From Lentisphaerae bacterium ADurb.Bin082 (lineage in GTDB: Bacteria > Verrucomicrobiota > Lentisphaeria > Oligosphaerales > Oligosphaeraceae): DNA of 64,000 bases. Below are positions 44,682-53,762 of the stretch, one piece after another. Location: contig MWEG01000107.1 of the NCBI GenBank assembly GCA_002070945.1, positions 1 to 64,000 of the forward strand, given 5' to 3'. The position numbers and the translations under genes were made by a program. Numbering within the stretch: position 1 is the first letter of the stretch; every line of letters starts with the position of its first letter. The notes under the pieces are model-generated. The model saw nothing but the letters and a program-made list of their open reading frames with translations, made no database searches and had not been told where the DNA came from.

Positions 44682-47243
44682 TCACTCTGCGATATACGGC
44701 TTGAGGTTGATGAAATTGAGGAGGCGTTTCTGGCCTGTCGTGCCTTCGGCGTCCGTGAAGGTCAGGGTCGCTTTCTCGGCTGTGGCTTTGAAGACGACAC
44801 GGGTGGTGATGATTTCGCGCAAGTGCTTCCACTCGCCCCAGCCGCCGCTCCAGCCTTTCGGGTAGCGGACGTCGTAGCCCAGCTCGGGCAACACCTCGGC
44901 GTTGTCGAGGCTGACCCGAACCATAGGATGTTGAGCGACGTTTTTCGGATTTTCGATGTCTTCGGGGTCGCTAGTGGCAAAGGCCAAGGCATAGAGCCTG
45001 CCAGGCACGAGGTTGAGCGCCGTCTGGGAGAGCGTGTTGACGCCATTGGCCTGGCGCTCAAAGTAGGCGGTGGTGTCGCCGGTCTCCCGCGGCAAGCCGC
45101 GGCGTTGCAGATGCGTGCGGCCATAGTCCTTGATGGTCAGAGGACGCAGCGATTCCGGCACTGCGGGAACAGCTGTCCAGCTGGCAAAGCCGTCCTCAAA
45201 ATCGCAATTTTGCAGGTGGCCGGGGGCGTAGGTCAGCCCGTATTGCTTTGACAGCATGTCGGTGTTGCCGTCAATGCCATAGTGGCGGACCAGCTTGGCT
45301 ACCCAACGGGTCAATTCCTCGTCGCAGTGGCTGATGTTATAGCAGCCGACGCCGAAAAGACCTTTAGTAGCCGGGTCAGTCGCGAGCTTTTGGAAGAACA
45401 TGTCGAAATAATATTTGATGTCGACGTGCGGGTAGACGTTGACATTCCAGACGCCGTTGGTGGTCAGGCCAGTCATTACGAACATGACGCGGTCGGCTGC
45501 GTCTGGCGCACATTGCTTGGCATAGTGCATGATGTTGCGGATGCGCTCGTCAAGGTGGCTGTTCGCTTCTTCCTCGGAGGGCTGCGTGACGACGTAGGTC
45601 TCGAATAGGATTTTGCCTTTGCCCTGGGAGACGTTGGTGCACGCTGAAAAGACGTTTTTGTGCACCTTTGGGTTGTCCAGTTCGCAGCCGCCGCAAATCC
45701 ATGTATAGACGTATTTGTCAAAGTCTTGCAGTTCCCAGCAGGCGTCGGCGACGGTGAGGTTTTGGAACGGGAGGGCGGTGGAGCTCAATTCGTCGAGGGT
45801 CAGGCCTAATGTCGTCGGCATGTTGCGGTTAGTGCGGATGGCCTCGGCGAGTTTTTCCGGTTCGTCGCTGCTCTTCAGGTTGAGGCTGCCGATGACGCCG
45901 ATGCCGCGCTCCTTGAGTTCGGCGTCAATCGCCTGGTTGAAGGGAGTCCTGGGAATCCAGGCGCCGGTGTTGTGGAAATTGAACGAATGCCAGAGATGGC
46001 GGCGGAAGAAGTCGAGGTCATAGCGGTAGATGCCGATGTTGGTTTTTTCGGCGACGATAAGCGGATAGACCATCAGCTGAGGGACAGTGCGGACTAAGAG
46101 ACGGCTGTTGAGCGGCGGGCGTACAACCCGCAGGCGGCGTTGGCCCTGGCCCAGGAAACGCATGGTCTCGGAAGCCTCGCCAGGCCGGTGGATGACAATC
46201 GGAGAGGCGTCGTCGTCAAGGAAAATTTGCGCTTCCGGCGATGGCTTGTCAAAGCCGATGAAGACCCAGCCTTCGCGTGGGTTGACGAACTCGTGTGCGC
46301 CTTCGGTGGCGGGTATGTTGATTAGTTCGCCGACCAGGTTGTTGAGCGGCGTGACCGCAGCGGCCGGAGCCGGTTCGATGGCGCGGATGGTGTACGTGCT
46401 AGCCGTGACCACCTTGCCGGTCTCTTTGTCGATTAGTTCGGCTTGGAGTTGGCCTTGGCCGAGTTTGAGGCCGCCCAGCACAGTCTGGCAACGGTTGCCA
46501 GCCAGCATCGGGAACGCCGCTGCTGCCGAGAACTCGGCCTGACCAGCCATGCGAGTGGCGACGCGGATTTCATACGCGGCCAATTCCTTGGGCAGCTTCG
46601 GAGCATAGAAGAAATCCATGACCGGGTTGGTGATGTCAACCCGGGTAAGCATCGGATAAATCGGCACCAGGCGGTGATTGCGGTGTTCCCATTGCGGAAT
46701 CGGCTTTGATTCGGCCAGGCCCTTTTCGGTCAGCGGCATCAAAAAAGGTGCGCAGAAATCGACTGTGCCTTCGCTTTTGGTGGCGTAGATGGCGAAATAA
46801 TAGGCGTTGTCCTTGCTTTCCGGCGCCTCAATTTCGGCCTCCATTTTGAGCCAACCATCGGTTTTTTCTGGAATCAGCTTGGTGCCGACTTCCTTGGTCC
46901 AGCCAGCGTTGTAGATGATGATGGATTTGCGCGGAGCCTTGAAGCCGCTAGTGCGCACATAGCCGCCGATGCGGTATTTTTCGCCGGGGACAAGGGTGAT
47001 GCCCGGCTGCACGAAGCGGATCAGCTTAGTCAAATCAAGGCGGACGGCGTCAGTGCCGTCAACGCCATCCTTGGGCAGCAGCGTGACTGAACCAGGGTGC
47101 TTCAGCTGGTCTGTTGTCCAGTCAATGATAAAGTCGTCGTGGTCAGTCCGGAATTCTGGATTGGTGACCAGGTTGGCAGCGGTTGCGGGCAGGGCGAGAG
47201 CAAGGGCGAGGACAAGCAAGGCGGATTTGAAAAGGTTGTGCAT
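44682..47243 (-). CDS. Large secreted protein with jelly-roll ends, unknown family
   Basis: The 853-residue protein has a signal peptide (LLVLALALALPATAA). The first ~180 residues form a CBM4/9-like jelly roll (NLVTNPEFRTDHDDFIIDW). After Ig-like strands, a TIM-barrel-like middle has RRHLWHSFNFHNTGAWIPRT, LGLTLDELSS and YVYTWICGGCELDNP. The end is a second jelly-roll-like segment (NCDFEDGFASWTAVP ... GRLYALAFATSDP). It is probably an extracellular glycan-binding or glycan-cleaving protein; I cannot assign a GH family. CAGGAG precedes the ATG. A DUF4838 gene lies upstream on the same strand with a 99-bp gap. Confidence 0.6.
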   Translation of the reverse strand: MHNLFKSALLVLALALALPATAANLVTNPEFRTDHDDFIIDWTTDQLKHPGSVTLLPKDGVDGTDAVRLDLTKLIRFVQPGITLVPGEKYRIGGYVRTSGFKAPRKSIIIYNAGWTKEVGTKLIPEKTDGWLKMEAEIEAPESKDNAYYFAIYATKSEGTVDFCAPFLMPLTEKGLAESKPIPQWEHRNHRLVPIYPMLTRVDITNPVMDFFYAPKLPKELAAYEIRVATRMAGQAEFSAAAAFPMLAGNRCQTVLGGLKLGQGQLQAELIDKETGKVVTASTYTIRAIEPAPAAAVTPLNNLVGELINIPATEGAHEFVNPREGWVFIGFDKPSPEAQIFLDDDASPIVIHRPGEASETMRFLGQGQRRLRVVRPPLNSRLLVRTVPQLMVYPLIVAEKTNIGIYRYDLDFFRRHLWHSFNFHNTGAWIPRTPFNQAIDAELKERGIGVIGSLNLKSSDEPEKLAEAIRTNRNMPTTLGLTLDELSSTALPFQNLTVADACWELQDFDKYVYTWICGGCELDNPKVHKNVFSACTNVSQGKGKILFETYVVTQPSEEEANSHLDERIRNIMHYAKQCAPDAADRVMFVMTGLTTNGVWNVNVYPHVDIKYYFDMFFQKLATDPATKGLFGVGCYNISHCDEELTRWVAKLVRHYGIDGNTDMLSKQYGLTYAPGHLQNCDFEDGFASWTAVPAVPESLRPLTIKDYGRTHLQRRGLPRETGDTTAYFERQANGVNTLSQTALNLVPGRLYALAFATSDPEDIENPKNVAQHPMVRVSLDNAEVLPELGYDVRYPKGWSGGWGEWKHLREIITTRVVFKATAEKATLTFTDAEGTTGQKRLLNFINLKPYIAE

Positions 47244-47342
47244 GATGACTCCTGGCTGAGGGATGTGTGAGGCGGGTGGTGATTTTAGCCCGGCGCAGCG
47301 TGATTGTCTGGGGCGATTGCGGCTGACGCCGGGCCGTTGCGC

Positions 47343-49616
47343 TTACGGTTCAACCAGGAGGATGCGGTCGATCCAGATGTACTCCGGCTCTTCCGTGCCA
47401 GGGTAGAACTGCGGTCCGGATAACTTTGCCGAAACCCAGATGTCGTAGGTGTTGCCAATCAGCTGGGGGAGTCCGGTCTGCAACTTCGTGGTCCAAGCCC
47501 GGGAAGTGTAGACATAGCCGTCCCTGGGTATGGTCACCCTGCCCAGTTCGTACCAGTTGTAGCCCTGCTTCTGTGGAGGCTTTTCAAACGTCTTCGAGAT
47601 TAGGGTCTTCCTGGCGCCCTGATCGTAAAAGCCAATCGCGAACGGCAGGTTGTAGTAGTGGCTTTCCTTGACAGACGTGCGGAAGGCATGGCCGCAGGGG
47701 CTTTCCGGGTCAGCTATGAATGATATGGCCTTGGTGGAGTGGTTTTCAAAGAAGCCGGCGTTGAAATCGTAGAACGACCGACCGCGGAAGGCCTCTGGCA
47801 CCGAACCGGGGGGCAAAGTCGGTGTTGTAGACCGAGCCAGCTCAGCGTTGACAGCGTCCATGGCGCCCTTCCCGGCGGCAGCGTAGCGTTCGACCCACGC
47901 TGGCCAGGATTCCTGCAAGCGCTGGGCTGCGCTGCGGGAATCCAGGATGCTTTTGATGTCTTTGATCGTGCCGTCCTTGGCGCGATAGCAGAGTTCGGCG
48001 CCTTGGCGCCTGGTGGTGAGGCGGTCAAGGCCGTTGCGGGCGCGGCGCACTCGGGAGAACAGCAGCGCGTCGTTGCGCACAGCGGCTTCGGCCTTATCCA
48101 AGATAGCTTGCGCGGCAGCAACGTCCTCGTCAGCGAGGAATTGGAAGGAGCCGATGTTCGGGAACCAGCGAACCACGCCGTTATTGCGTTTGCGGGCGTC
48201 GTCAACCAACTGGCGATAGGCTAGGATGTGCGGCCCTGCCGCGCCGTAGTAGCGGTCCATGAACAGGTTGATCAAGGCGTTCACATCCTGGTCAGGATCC
48301 TCGAACAGCTTTGTTTCCAAGAAGATTTTCAACTCATACATATCAGCCATATGTGGACGCTCGTGTTCCCAGAACACACCGCTGACATTGTTGGCCCGGT
48401 AGTGCCGATAGAGGTCGCCATAGTAGAATTCGCTGGCAAACGGGAAGCCGGTGAGGCCGCGGGTGAAGGTGATGGCGTAATCCCAGATGAACAGGTGATC
48501 AGCGTAGTTCTTCCATTGCTCGACAAATTCCTTGAAGACCTTGTTTTCCTCTTCGAGGATGGACGCCGCCTGGTTGGTGAGGGTGTCGGTCAGCTTGACG
48601 ACGACGTTGGAGGCGGCGCGGATGCCGCCCTTGGGCGGCGGCTCGCTGTAGTGGTAGGCCAGGGTGCTGATGTAGATTTGCGGGTGCGTCTTGGCGACTT
48701 CGCCAGCCAGCCAGTTGATGAAGGTCAAGTACAGGCCGGAATGCTCGTGTTTTTCCACGAAGGCCATGCATTTGTCACATTCGCAGTATTTGCGGTTGTC
48801 GTTTTGGGACACGTCGTAGATGCGCGGCGCTGGTACGCCTTCGGCCTTGGCTTTTTCTTCGCCTTGGCGGATGTATTCAAGCAGGCTGTTCAGAAAGATC
48901 GGCTTCAGGGCTTCGTTAGTCAGGCAGAGCTGGCCTTTGGTCTGGCCGCCGACTCGCTGGCCGCCGACCAAGGAGAAGAATTCTGGATTACTGTCAAGAT
49001 ATTCGGCGGTTGGGACGTATCTGTCAAAGGTGTGGCAATGGTAGGGCGGGCCGTAATTGAAGGAACCGCCGTAAGCAGCCGGAATCGGCACGTCGCCGCT
49101 GCGGTTGAGGCGGACGCGGACAGCGAACTGCACCTTGTCCGCCGGATAGTTCGTGCGGTAGATGTCGCGATACAGGAAGGCCGGTTTGCCGGACTTGTTC
49201 AGGGCGGGCAGTTCCAGGGCGCTTGGCGTTGGTACGTAGTCTTCGAATTCGCTCCACCAGTGGATGTCACAGAAGTCTTCCAGGAAGTGGTAGACGGCAT
49301 AGAGCGCGCCCCGGGTGCCGCCGCCGTTGAGCAGGACTTGGTTGCCAAAGGATTTGATGTGCCATTGCTCCTCAGGCAGCTGGGTGGAGAGCAGGTTGTT
49401 GGCTTTGGCCAGCTCGGTGTCGCCGACTTGGAAGACGATGTTCTTCTGGCCGCCGATGATCAGGTCGCCGTTGATGCGCCGGCCGAGATAATCCCGCAGC
49501 TCTTGCATGGCTGTGGCCTCGTGCGGCAGCGGCGCGGCCGGGCCGGCGATGCGGTAGGTCTGAGCCGAGGCCGCACCCAGAATAATCAGACAAAAGCAGA
49601 ATAGCAGGTTGCGCAT
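47343..49616 (-). CDS. Secreted DUF4838 protein
   Basis: A 757-residue protein started at 49616 (MRNLLFCFCLIILGAASA, signal peptide) because AAGGAG lies just upstream; the open frame extends 67 codons further without support. It has the complete DUF4838 pattern: a GH67-type N-terminal domain (LNGGGTRGALYAVYHFLEDF), then NPEFFSLVGGQRV, GQLCLTNEAL, the Cys pair in QNDNRKYCECDKCMAF, and ISTLAYHYSEPPP. The helical barrel end (VNALINLFMDRYYGAAG) is followed by a C-terminal beta-rich module. Inferred to act on an extracellular polysaccharide, perhaps as an exo-acting uronidase-like enzyme; no reaction is established for the family. It is one of three DUF4838 proteins here. Confidence 0.85.
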   Translation of the reverse strand: MRNLLFCFCLIILGAASAQTYRIAGPAAPLPHEATAMQELRDYLGRRINGDLIIGGQKNIVFQVGDTELAKANNLLSTQLPEEQWHIKSFGNQVLLNGGGTRGALYAVYHFLEDFCDIHWWSEFEDYVPTPSALELPALNKSGKPAFLYRDIYRTNYPADKVQFAVRVRLNRSGDVPIPAAYGGSFNYGPPYHCHTFDRYVPTAEYLDSNPEFFSLVGGQRVGGQTKGQLCLTNEALKPIFLNSLLEYIRQGEEKAKAEGVPAPRIYDVSQNDNRKYCECDKCMAFVEKHEHSGLYLTFINWLAGEVAKTHPQIYISTLAYHYSEPPPKGGIRAASNVVVKLTDTLTNQAASILEEENKVFKEFVEQWKNYADHLFIWDYAITFTRGLTGFPFASEFYYGDLYRHYRANNVSGVFWEHERPHMADMYELKIFLETKLFEDPDQDVNALINLFMDRYYGAAGPHILAYRQLVDDARKRNNGVVRWFPNIGSFQFLADEDVAAAQAILDKAEAAVRNDALLFSRVRRARNGLDRLTTRRQGAELCYRAKDGTIKDIKSILDSRSAAQRLQESWPAWVERYAAAGKGAMDAVNAELARSTTPTLPPGSVPEAFRGRSFYDFNAGFFENHSTKAISFIADPESPCGHAFRTSVKESHYYNLPFAIGFYDQGARKTLISKTFEKPPQKQGYNWYELGRVTIPRDGYVYTSRAWTTKLQTGLPQLIGNTYDIWVSAKLSGPQFYPGTEEPEYIWIDRILLVEP

Positions 49617-49895
49617 TTTTTCTCCTTGGGTTAAAACAATGGGAAGGTATGGAGGCAGAAGTGAAAAGACGTCAGAGATAGTATAATCTACTTTGTTCAA
49701 TATACACCTTTTTTTCAGCGGCGACACGCGGATTTTGAGCCAGTGTACGCTTTTCTGCCGTTGCTGAATACGCTGGCAATTCAGCCGTGCGAATTTGCAA
49801 AGCGGTGAAAACAGCACATTTTATTGAGATTGCCTTTTGGATGCCATGCTGCGGTGCGTAACAGCGATGTATGCCATAGAATTGAGGAGAAAACG

Positions 49896-50681
49896 ATGAA
49901 GCGAAGCGTAAGTTTTGTTATTCTGTTGTTGGCGGTTGGGTTGTGTTCTTGTCGTACTGTGCCGATATCGTCGCGGCGGCAATTGTTGTTGAGCAGCGAC
50001 GCTGAAGAGCAACAGCTCGGGGCGACGGCATACGCGGAGTATAAGAAAGAATACCCTGTTTCCAGGAATCGCGTGCAGGTCGATGCCTTGAACCGGGTCG
50101 GTCAGGCGATTCAGAAAGTTGCGCAGAGGGACGACTACAAGTGGGAGTTCACGGTGCTGGAAAGCGAGACTGCGAATGCCTTCTGCCTGCCTGGCGGCAA
50201 AGTCGCGGTCTATAGCGGCATTTTCCAATTCATTGACAATGACGCAGAATTGGCGACCGTAGTGTCGCACGAAGTCGCTCATGCGTTGGCTCGGCATGGC
50301 GGTGAACGCATGAGTTGGGCCGCCATGCAGCAGCTGGGTTCGCTTGGCTTGAAAAATGCCGGCGCCGGGCCTATCGCCGAAGCGGTCTACGGCTATGGCA
50401 CCCAGCTGGGAGTGATGCTTCCATTCAGCCGAAAACATGAAAATGAAGCCGATGCCATTGGTCTGATTCTCATGGCCAAGGCCGGCTACCATCCAGCCGC
50501 CGCTATTTCCTTTTGGAAAAAGTTCGGCGGCGACCGCGCGCCATCGCTGATTGAGCAGTGGGTGTCAACGCATCCTGGCGGGCCTGAACGTGTGGCCAAA
50601 CTGCATGAACTCCAACCCCAGGCCATGGAAGTCTATAATCAAGCGCCGGTGAAATACGGCCTGGGCAAGAAACTTAAGTGA
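49896..50681 (+). CDS. M48-family metalloprotease, lipoprotein
   Basis: A 261-residue protein started at 49896 (MKRSVSFVILLLAVGLCSC) because GAGGAG sits just upstream. A lipobox-like LCSC end of the signal peptide suggests lipid anchoring. The zinc motif is HEVAH (H125-H129), with the third ligand Glu in HENEADAIG. This is the architecture of BepA/LoiP/YcaL-type outer-membrane quality-control proteases, without TPR repeats. It is likely to act on misfolded envelope proteins. It diverges from the DUF4838 gene and precedes a large secreted protein on the same strand (55 bp gap). Confidence 0.88.
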   Translation: MKRSVSFVILLLAVGLCSCRTVPISSRRQLLLSSDAEEQQLGATAYAEYKKEYPVSRNRVQVDALNRVGQAIQKVAQRDDYKWEFTVLESETANAFCLPGGKVAVYSGIFQFIDNDAELATVVSHEVAHALARHGGERMSWAAMQQLGSLGLKNAGAGPIAEAVYGYGTQLGVMLPFSRKHENEADAIGLILMAKAGYHPAAAISFWKKFGGDRAPSLIEQWVSTHPGGPERVAKLHELQPQAMEVYNQAPVKYGLGKKLK

Positions 50682-50736
50682 ACAGCCGTTAAATGCATTC
50701 ACGCGCAGCGGCAATCAACCCCTGAGGAGTACAGGC

Positions 50737-53679
50737 ATGCGACATGGTTTCATTTGGACGATGGCTGCGATCCTGGGAGTCAGCGCGGCAGCTGCCCTTG
50801 ACTTCGACCCCGGCGGGTTTTCCGTCCACATCGCCCCAGGTGGGCTTGGCGCCAGGACGGCCGAAGAGACGAACATCACCATCCGAGCGTTCCCGGCCGC
50901 GTTTTTGGACAACCAATTTGCCTTGAGTCAGAGCCAGCCCGGCGTGCTTCGGCTGGCTTTCAATAATGAGCCCGAAGTCAAAATTGGCAAGCTGACCGCC
51001 TTCTTGGAGCTGCCGAAAGCGATCCAGCTAGTCGGCCTTGGTCGCAATCAGACGTTGCTCAGCCAGGAGCCGGTCGGCGACCTGGTTCGCCTCGCCATTG
51101 ACGCCGCGCCCGCCCGGGGCACCATCACTGCCAAGGGCTACAATATCTTCGGTGCTCTGGCAGTGATGCTGACGACCGACGCTGCCCCAGGCAGCAAATG
51201 GCAGGGCGCATACTGGCTGACCCACGACCGCTATGTCTCGCCACGCCTGCCCTTGACTTTTACGGTCATTCCGACGATTCGCAGCAAACAGCCGAAGCGT
51301 TTTGAGACCGGCGTCCATTTCACTGACAATTGCATCAACTTCGAGGGTGCGCCGCTGGAAAGCTATGCGCAGTTTTACGCTGAAACCGGCTGCAATGCCG
51401 CTATGATCGTGCCTGGCGCCATGTCGCAGAAACTGCGGTCTATGGGCGTGATTCGCTACTATCAACCCTCAGGATGGCTTGTCAACGGCTACATGATTGG
51501 CAAGCCACCCCGACCTGACAACGTCAAATTCCAGTACAAGGACGGCACTCTGGCCGGCAACGGCGTCTGTCCGACCGTCATTTACCGGAAGGAAGAGCCC
51601 TATTTCAGCGCCAACCTGGCGGCGCCGTTGCGCAAGGTTTTGGTGGAAGACCGTTCGACCGATCATTTCCTGTGCAACTGGGAGCCGTTCATGTTCGATT
51701 TCAAGGGCTGCTTCTGCACCCGCTGCCAGAAGGACTTTGGGACGTTTGCCAAGTTGACGCCAGCCCAGGTGGCCGAGGTCTGGCCAGGTACTGTCACCGA
51801 AAAATACCGGGACCAGTGGATTGACTTCCGCGCCTGGCAGAACGCCCAGCTGGTTGTGACCATTGAGCAAACCGTCAATGCGATGGGCAAGGAAATCGGC
51901 ATCGACGCACATTTCGCGCCGGAAGTCCACATCAAGTCCATCACCCGGCTCTGGGATACCTCGGCCTCCTTGCGCCAATACGCCACCATGGCGTATGCTG
52001 ACCAGATTCCCTTGCTTAATGCCTGGGGCCCCTATCCCTGGCAGACGGTCATGCAGCCCTACAGCTACGTGCGCGGCTATAACCTCTCGACGCATTGCCT
52101 GACGCGCGATTCCGTTGATTACATCCGCGAACAGATTCCGGCGGCAAAGCGGCCGCGTCTGCTGGGCTTCCCACACGGCTTGCAGACCAATTTGTGGACT
52201 ACGGAGCCGGAGTCCATGGCCATCGACATTCTCACCTATTTCCTCAACGAATACGACGGCCAGCTGGTGTATGCGTTCCCCAAAGGCTATGACGCTCGCT
52301 ACTGGCGGGCACTCGCCGAGGCCAATCGCGCCATTGCCGCCTTTGAGGATTTCACCCTGGACGGCGTCGTTGGCAAAGGCCACCAAATCGCGGCTGTGAC
52401 GCCTTATCCGCAACCCTCGCCGCGTTTTCTGAAAGCGCCCTGCGGCGGCATTGACGCCGAGAAGTGGTCTGGCGCCTCTATGCTCCAGTCTTGGGAATAC
52501 CGCCTCGGTGAACGTCGGTTGATCGCAATCGCCAACTACTGGCAACGCGGCGAATGTTTTGCCCGCTTGTCATTTACCGATTTGGACGACAAGGCCAGCT
52601 ATGCCTTGCTGGAGCCGCTGCAACGCCGCATCTACGGCACGGGCCAAGGCGGCCGGGTTCTGACGGGCGCGATGCTCCGTGACGGCGTCACCATCCACAT
52701 CGGCGCTCAGCGCGTCGTTTTTCTGGTGCTGGCGCTCGCCACCTCGGCCGACCTGGCAGTGGTGCGGCCAGCCGATGTGGCGGCCGTTCAGGCTGAACGC
52801 CTGGCCAGCATCAAGAAGGCCTTTGCCGCCGAAGGCGTCGAACTCAGCCTGGGCGATTTCCAGAAGAGCTTTCAAGCCATGACCAGTGTTTCCGGAGGCG
52901 GCTTTGAACTGAAGCGGGTCGCGTCAGCCGACTTGAAGCGTGACATCTTGCAGGTGCGCTCCGCTCTCCAAGTGCTGGACATTGACGTCCTCGGCGGCGG
53001 TCGCGTGCGTTCCTGGAACGTCCAAGGCGTGGAGATGGTTAACCGGGACGAGACTTCCGGCCTGGCTGTCGATGGCTTCTGGCATCCAGCCAAAGTACTC
53101 ACCGAGCCGTTGATGCTGGACAAGGCCGAGGTGAAAGACGGGCGCGCGGTCATCGCCATGCGCCTGCCGGCTATTGGCGGACTCCCTGGACTGGAATTGC
53201 GCAAGACTATTGTCATTGATGGAAGCCAGCCAGCGTTTACAGTCCAGACGACGCTGCACAACGGCGGCGCAGCACCGCTGGAATTTTCGCATCGCTATCA
53301 TAACATGGTCGCGGCCCTGGAGGTGCGTGACGGCGCTGCTGGAACCGCTGCTTTCCAGGGCGCCAAGCCAGCGGTATTCCGCCGCGAATTCGTCCGCCAG
53401 ATGTTCACGATGGCCGGTGTGCCGGCTGATACTCTGCTCAGCAAGGCTTTTGACATGGGTAAAATGACTGCGATAGACGCCGCTGAAGTGGTGTTTTCTG
53501 CGCCGTGGCAGACTATGTCGCTGTGCGCTTCGCTGCCGTCCCGCGACTTGTATTCCGTCGTGTTCTGGGACAGCCAGGCCATGCCCTGTCCGACGTTTGA
53601 GCCGATCCATCGCCGCGTGACCCTCCAGCCAGGCCAGGATTGGCAGACGGAAATGCGCTGGAGCGCCAACGCCAAGTGA
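50737..53679 (+). CDS. Large secreted protein, TIM-barrel-like, unknown family
   Basis: The 980-residue protein has a signal peptide (MRHGFIWTMAAILGVSAAAA) and a ribosome binding site (TGAGGAG). The N-terminal ~180 residues are beta-rich. The middle resembles a TIM-barrel glycosidase with NWEPFMFDFKGCFCTRCQKD (a CxCxxC cluster also seen in DUF4838-type proteins) and IDAHFAPEVHIKS. The C-terminal part is a large beta domain (LELRKTIVIDGSQPAFTVQT) like the supersandwich of mutarotase-type or GH modules. The reaction is unknown; a role in extracellular glycan processing is inferred from context. Confidence 0.6.
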   Translation: MRHGFIWTMAAILGVSAAAALDFDPGGFSVHIAPGGLGARTAEETNITIRAFPAAFLDNQFALSQSQPGVLRLAFNNEPEVKIGKLTAFLELPKAIQLVGLGRNQTLLSQEPVGDLVRLAIDAAPARGTITAKGYNIFGALAVMLTTDAAPGSKWQGAYWLTHDRYVSPRLPLTFTVIPTIRSKQPKRFETGVHFTDNCINFEGAPLESYAQFYAETGCNAAMIVPGAMSQKLRSMGVIRYYQPSGWLVNGYMIGKPPRPDNVKFQYKDGTLAGNGVCPTVIYRKEEPYFSANLAAPLRKVLVEDRSTDHFLCNWEPFMFDFKGCFCTRCQKDFGTFAKLTPAQVAEVWPGTVTEKYRDQWIDFRAWQNAQLVVTIEQTVNAMGKEIGIDAHFAPEVHIKSITRLWDTSASLRQYATMAYADQIPLLNAWGPYPWQTVMQPYSYVRGYNLSTHCLTRDSVDYIREQIPAAKRPRLLGFPHGLQTNLWTTEPESMAIDILTYFLNEYDGQLVYAFPKGYDARYWRALAEANRAIAAFEDFTLDGVVGKGHQIAAVTPYPQPSPRFLKAPCGGIDAEKWSGASMLQSWEYRLGERRLIAIANYWQRGECFARLSFTDLDDKASYALLEPLQRRIYGTGQGGRVLTGAMLRDGVTIHIGAQRVVFLVLALATSADLAVVRPADVAAVQAERLASIKKAFAAEGVELSLGDFQKSFQAMTSVSGGGFELKRVASADLKRDILQVRSALQVLDIDVLGGGRVRSWNVQGVEMVNRDETSGLAVDGFWHPAKVLTEPLMLDKAEVKDGRAVIAMRLPAIGGLPGLELRKTIVIDGSQPAFTVQTTLHNGGAAPLEFSHRYHNMVAALEVRDGAAGTAAFQGAKPAVFRREFVRQMFTMAGVPADTLLSKAFDMGKMTAIDAAEVVFSAPWQTMSLCASLPSRDLYSVVFWDSQAMPCPTFEPIHRRVTLQPGQDWQTEMRWSANAK

Positions 53680-53762
53680 CTGCGAGTGCGGACGTATGAC
53701 ACTGTTTTCAATAGGGTTTTTCTTGGGTTTGCGAAAAAACAGGTCTCGGGCGTTAGTTCACC

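Noticed and set aside
48228-49604. A 458-codon plus-strand frame
   Set aside because: It is antisense to the DUF4838 gene and has no ribosome binding site or known motif.
51469-52545. A 358-codon minus-strand frame
   Set aside because: It is antisense to the large secreted protein at 50737-53679 and shows no family signature.
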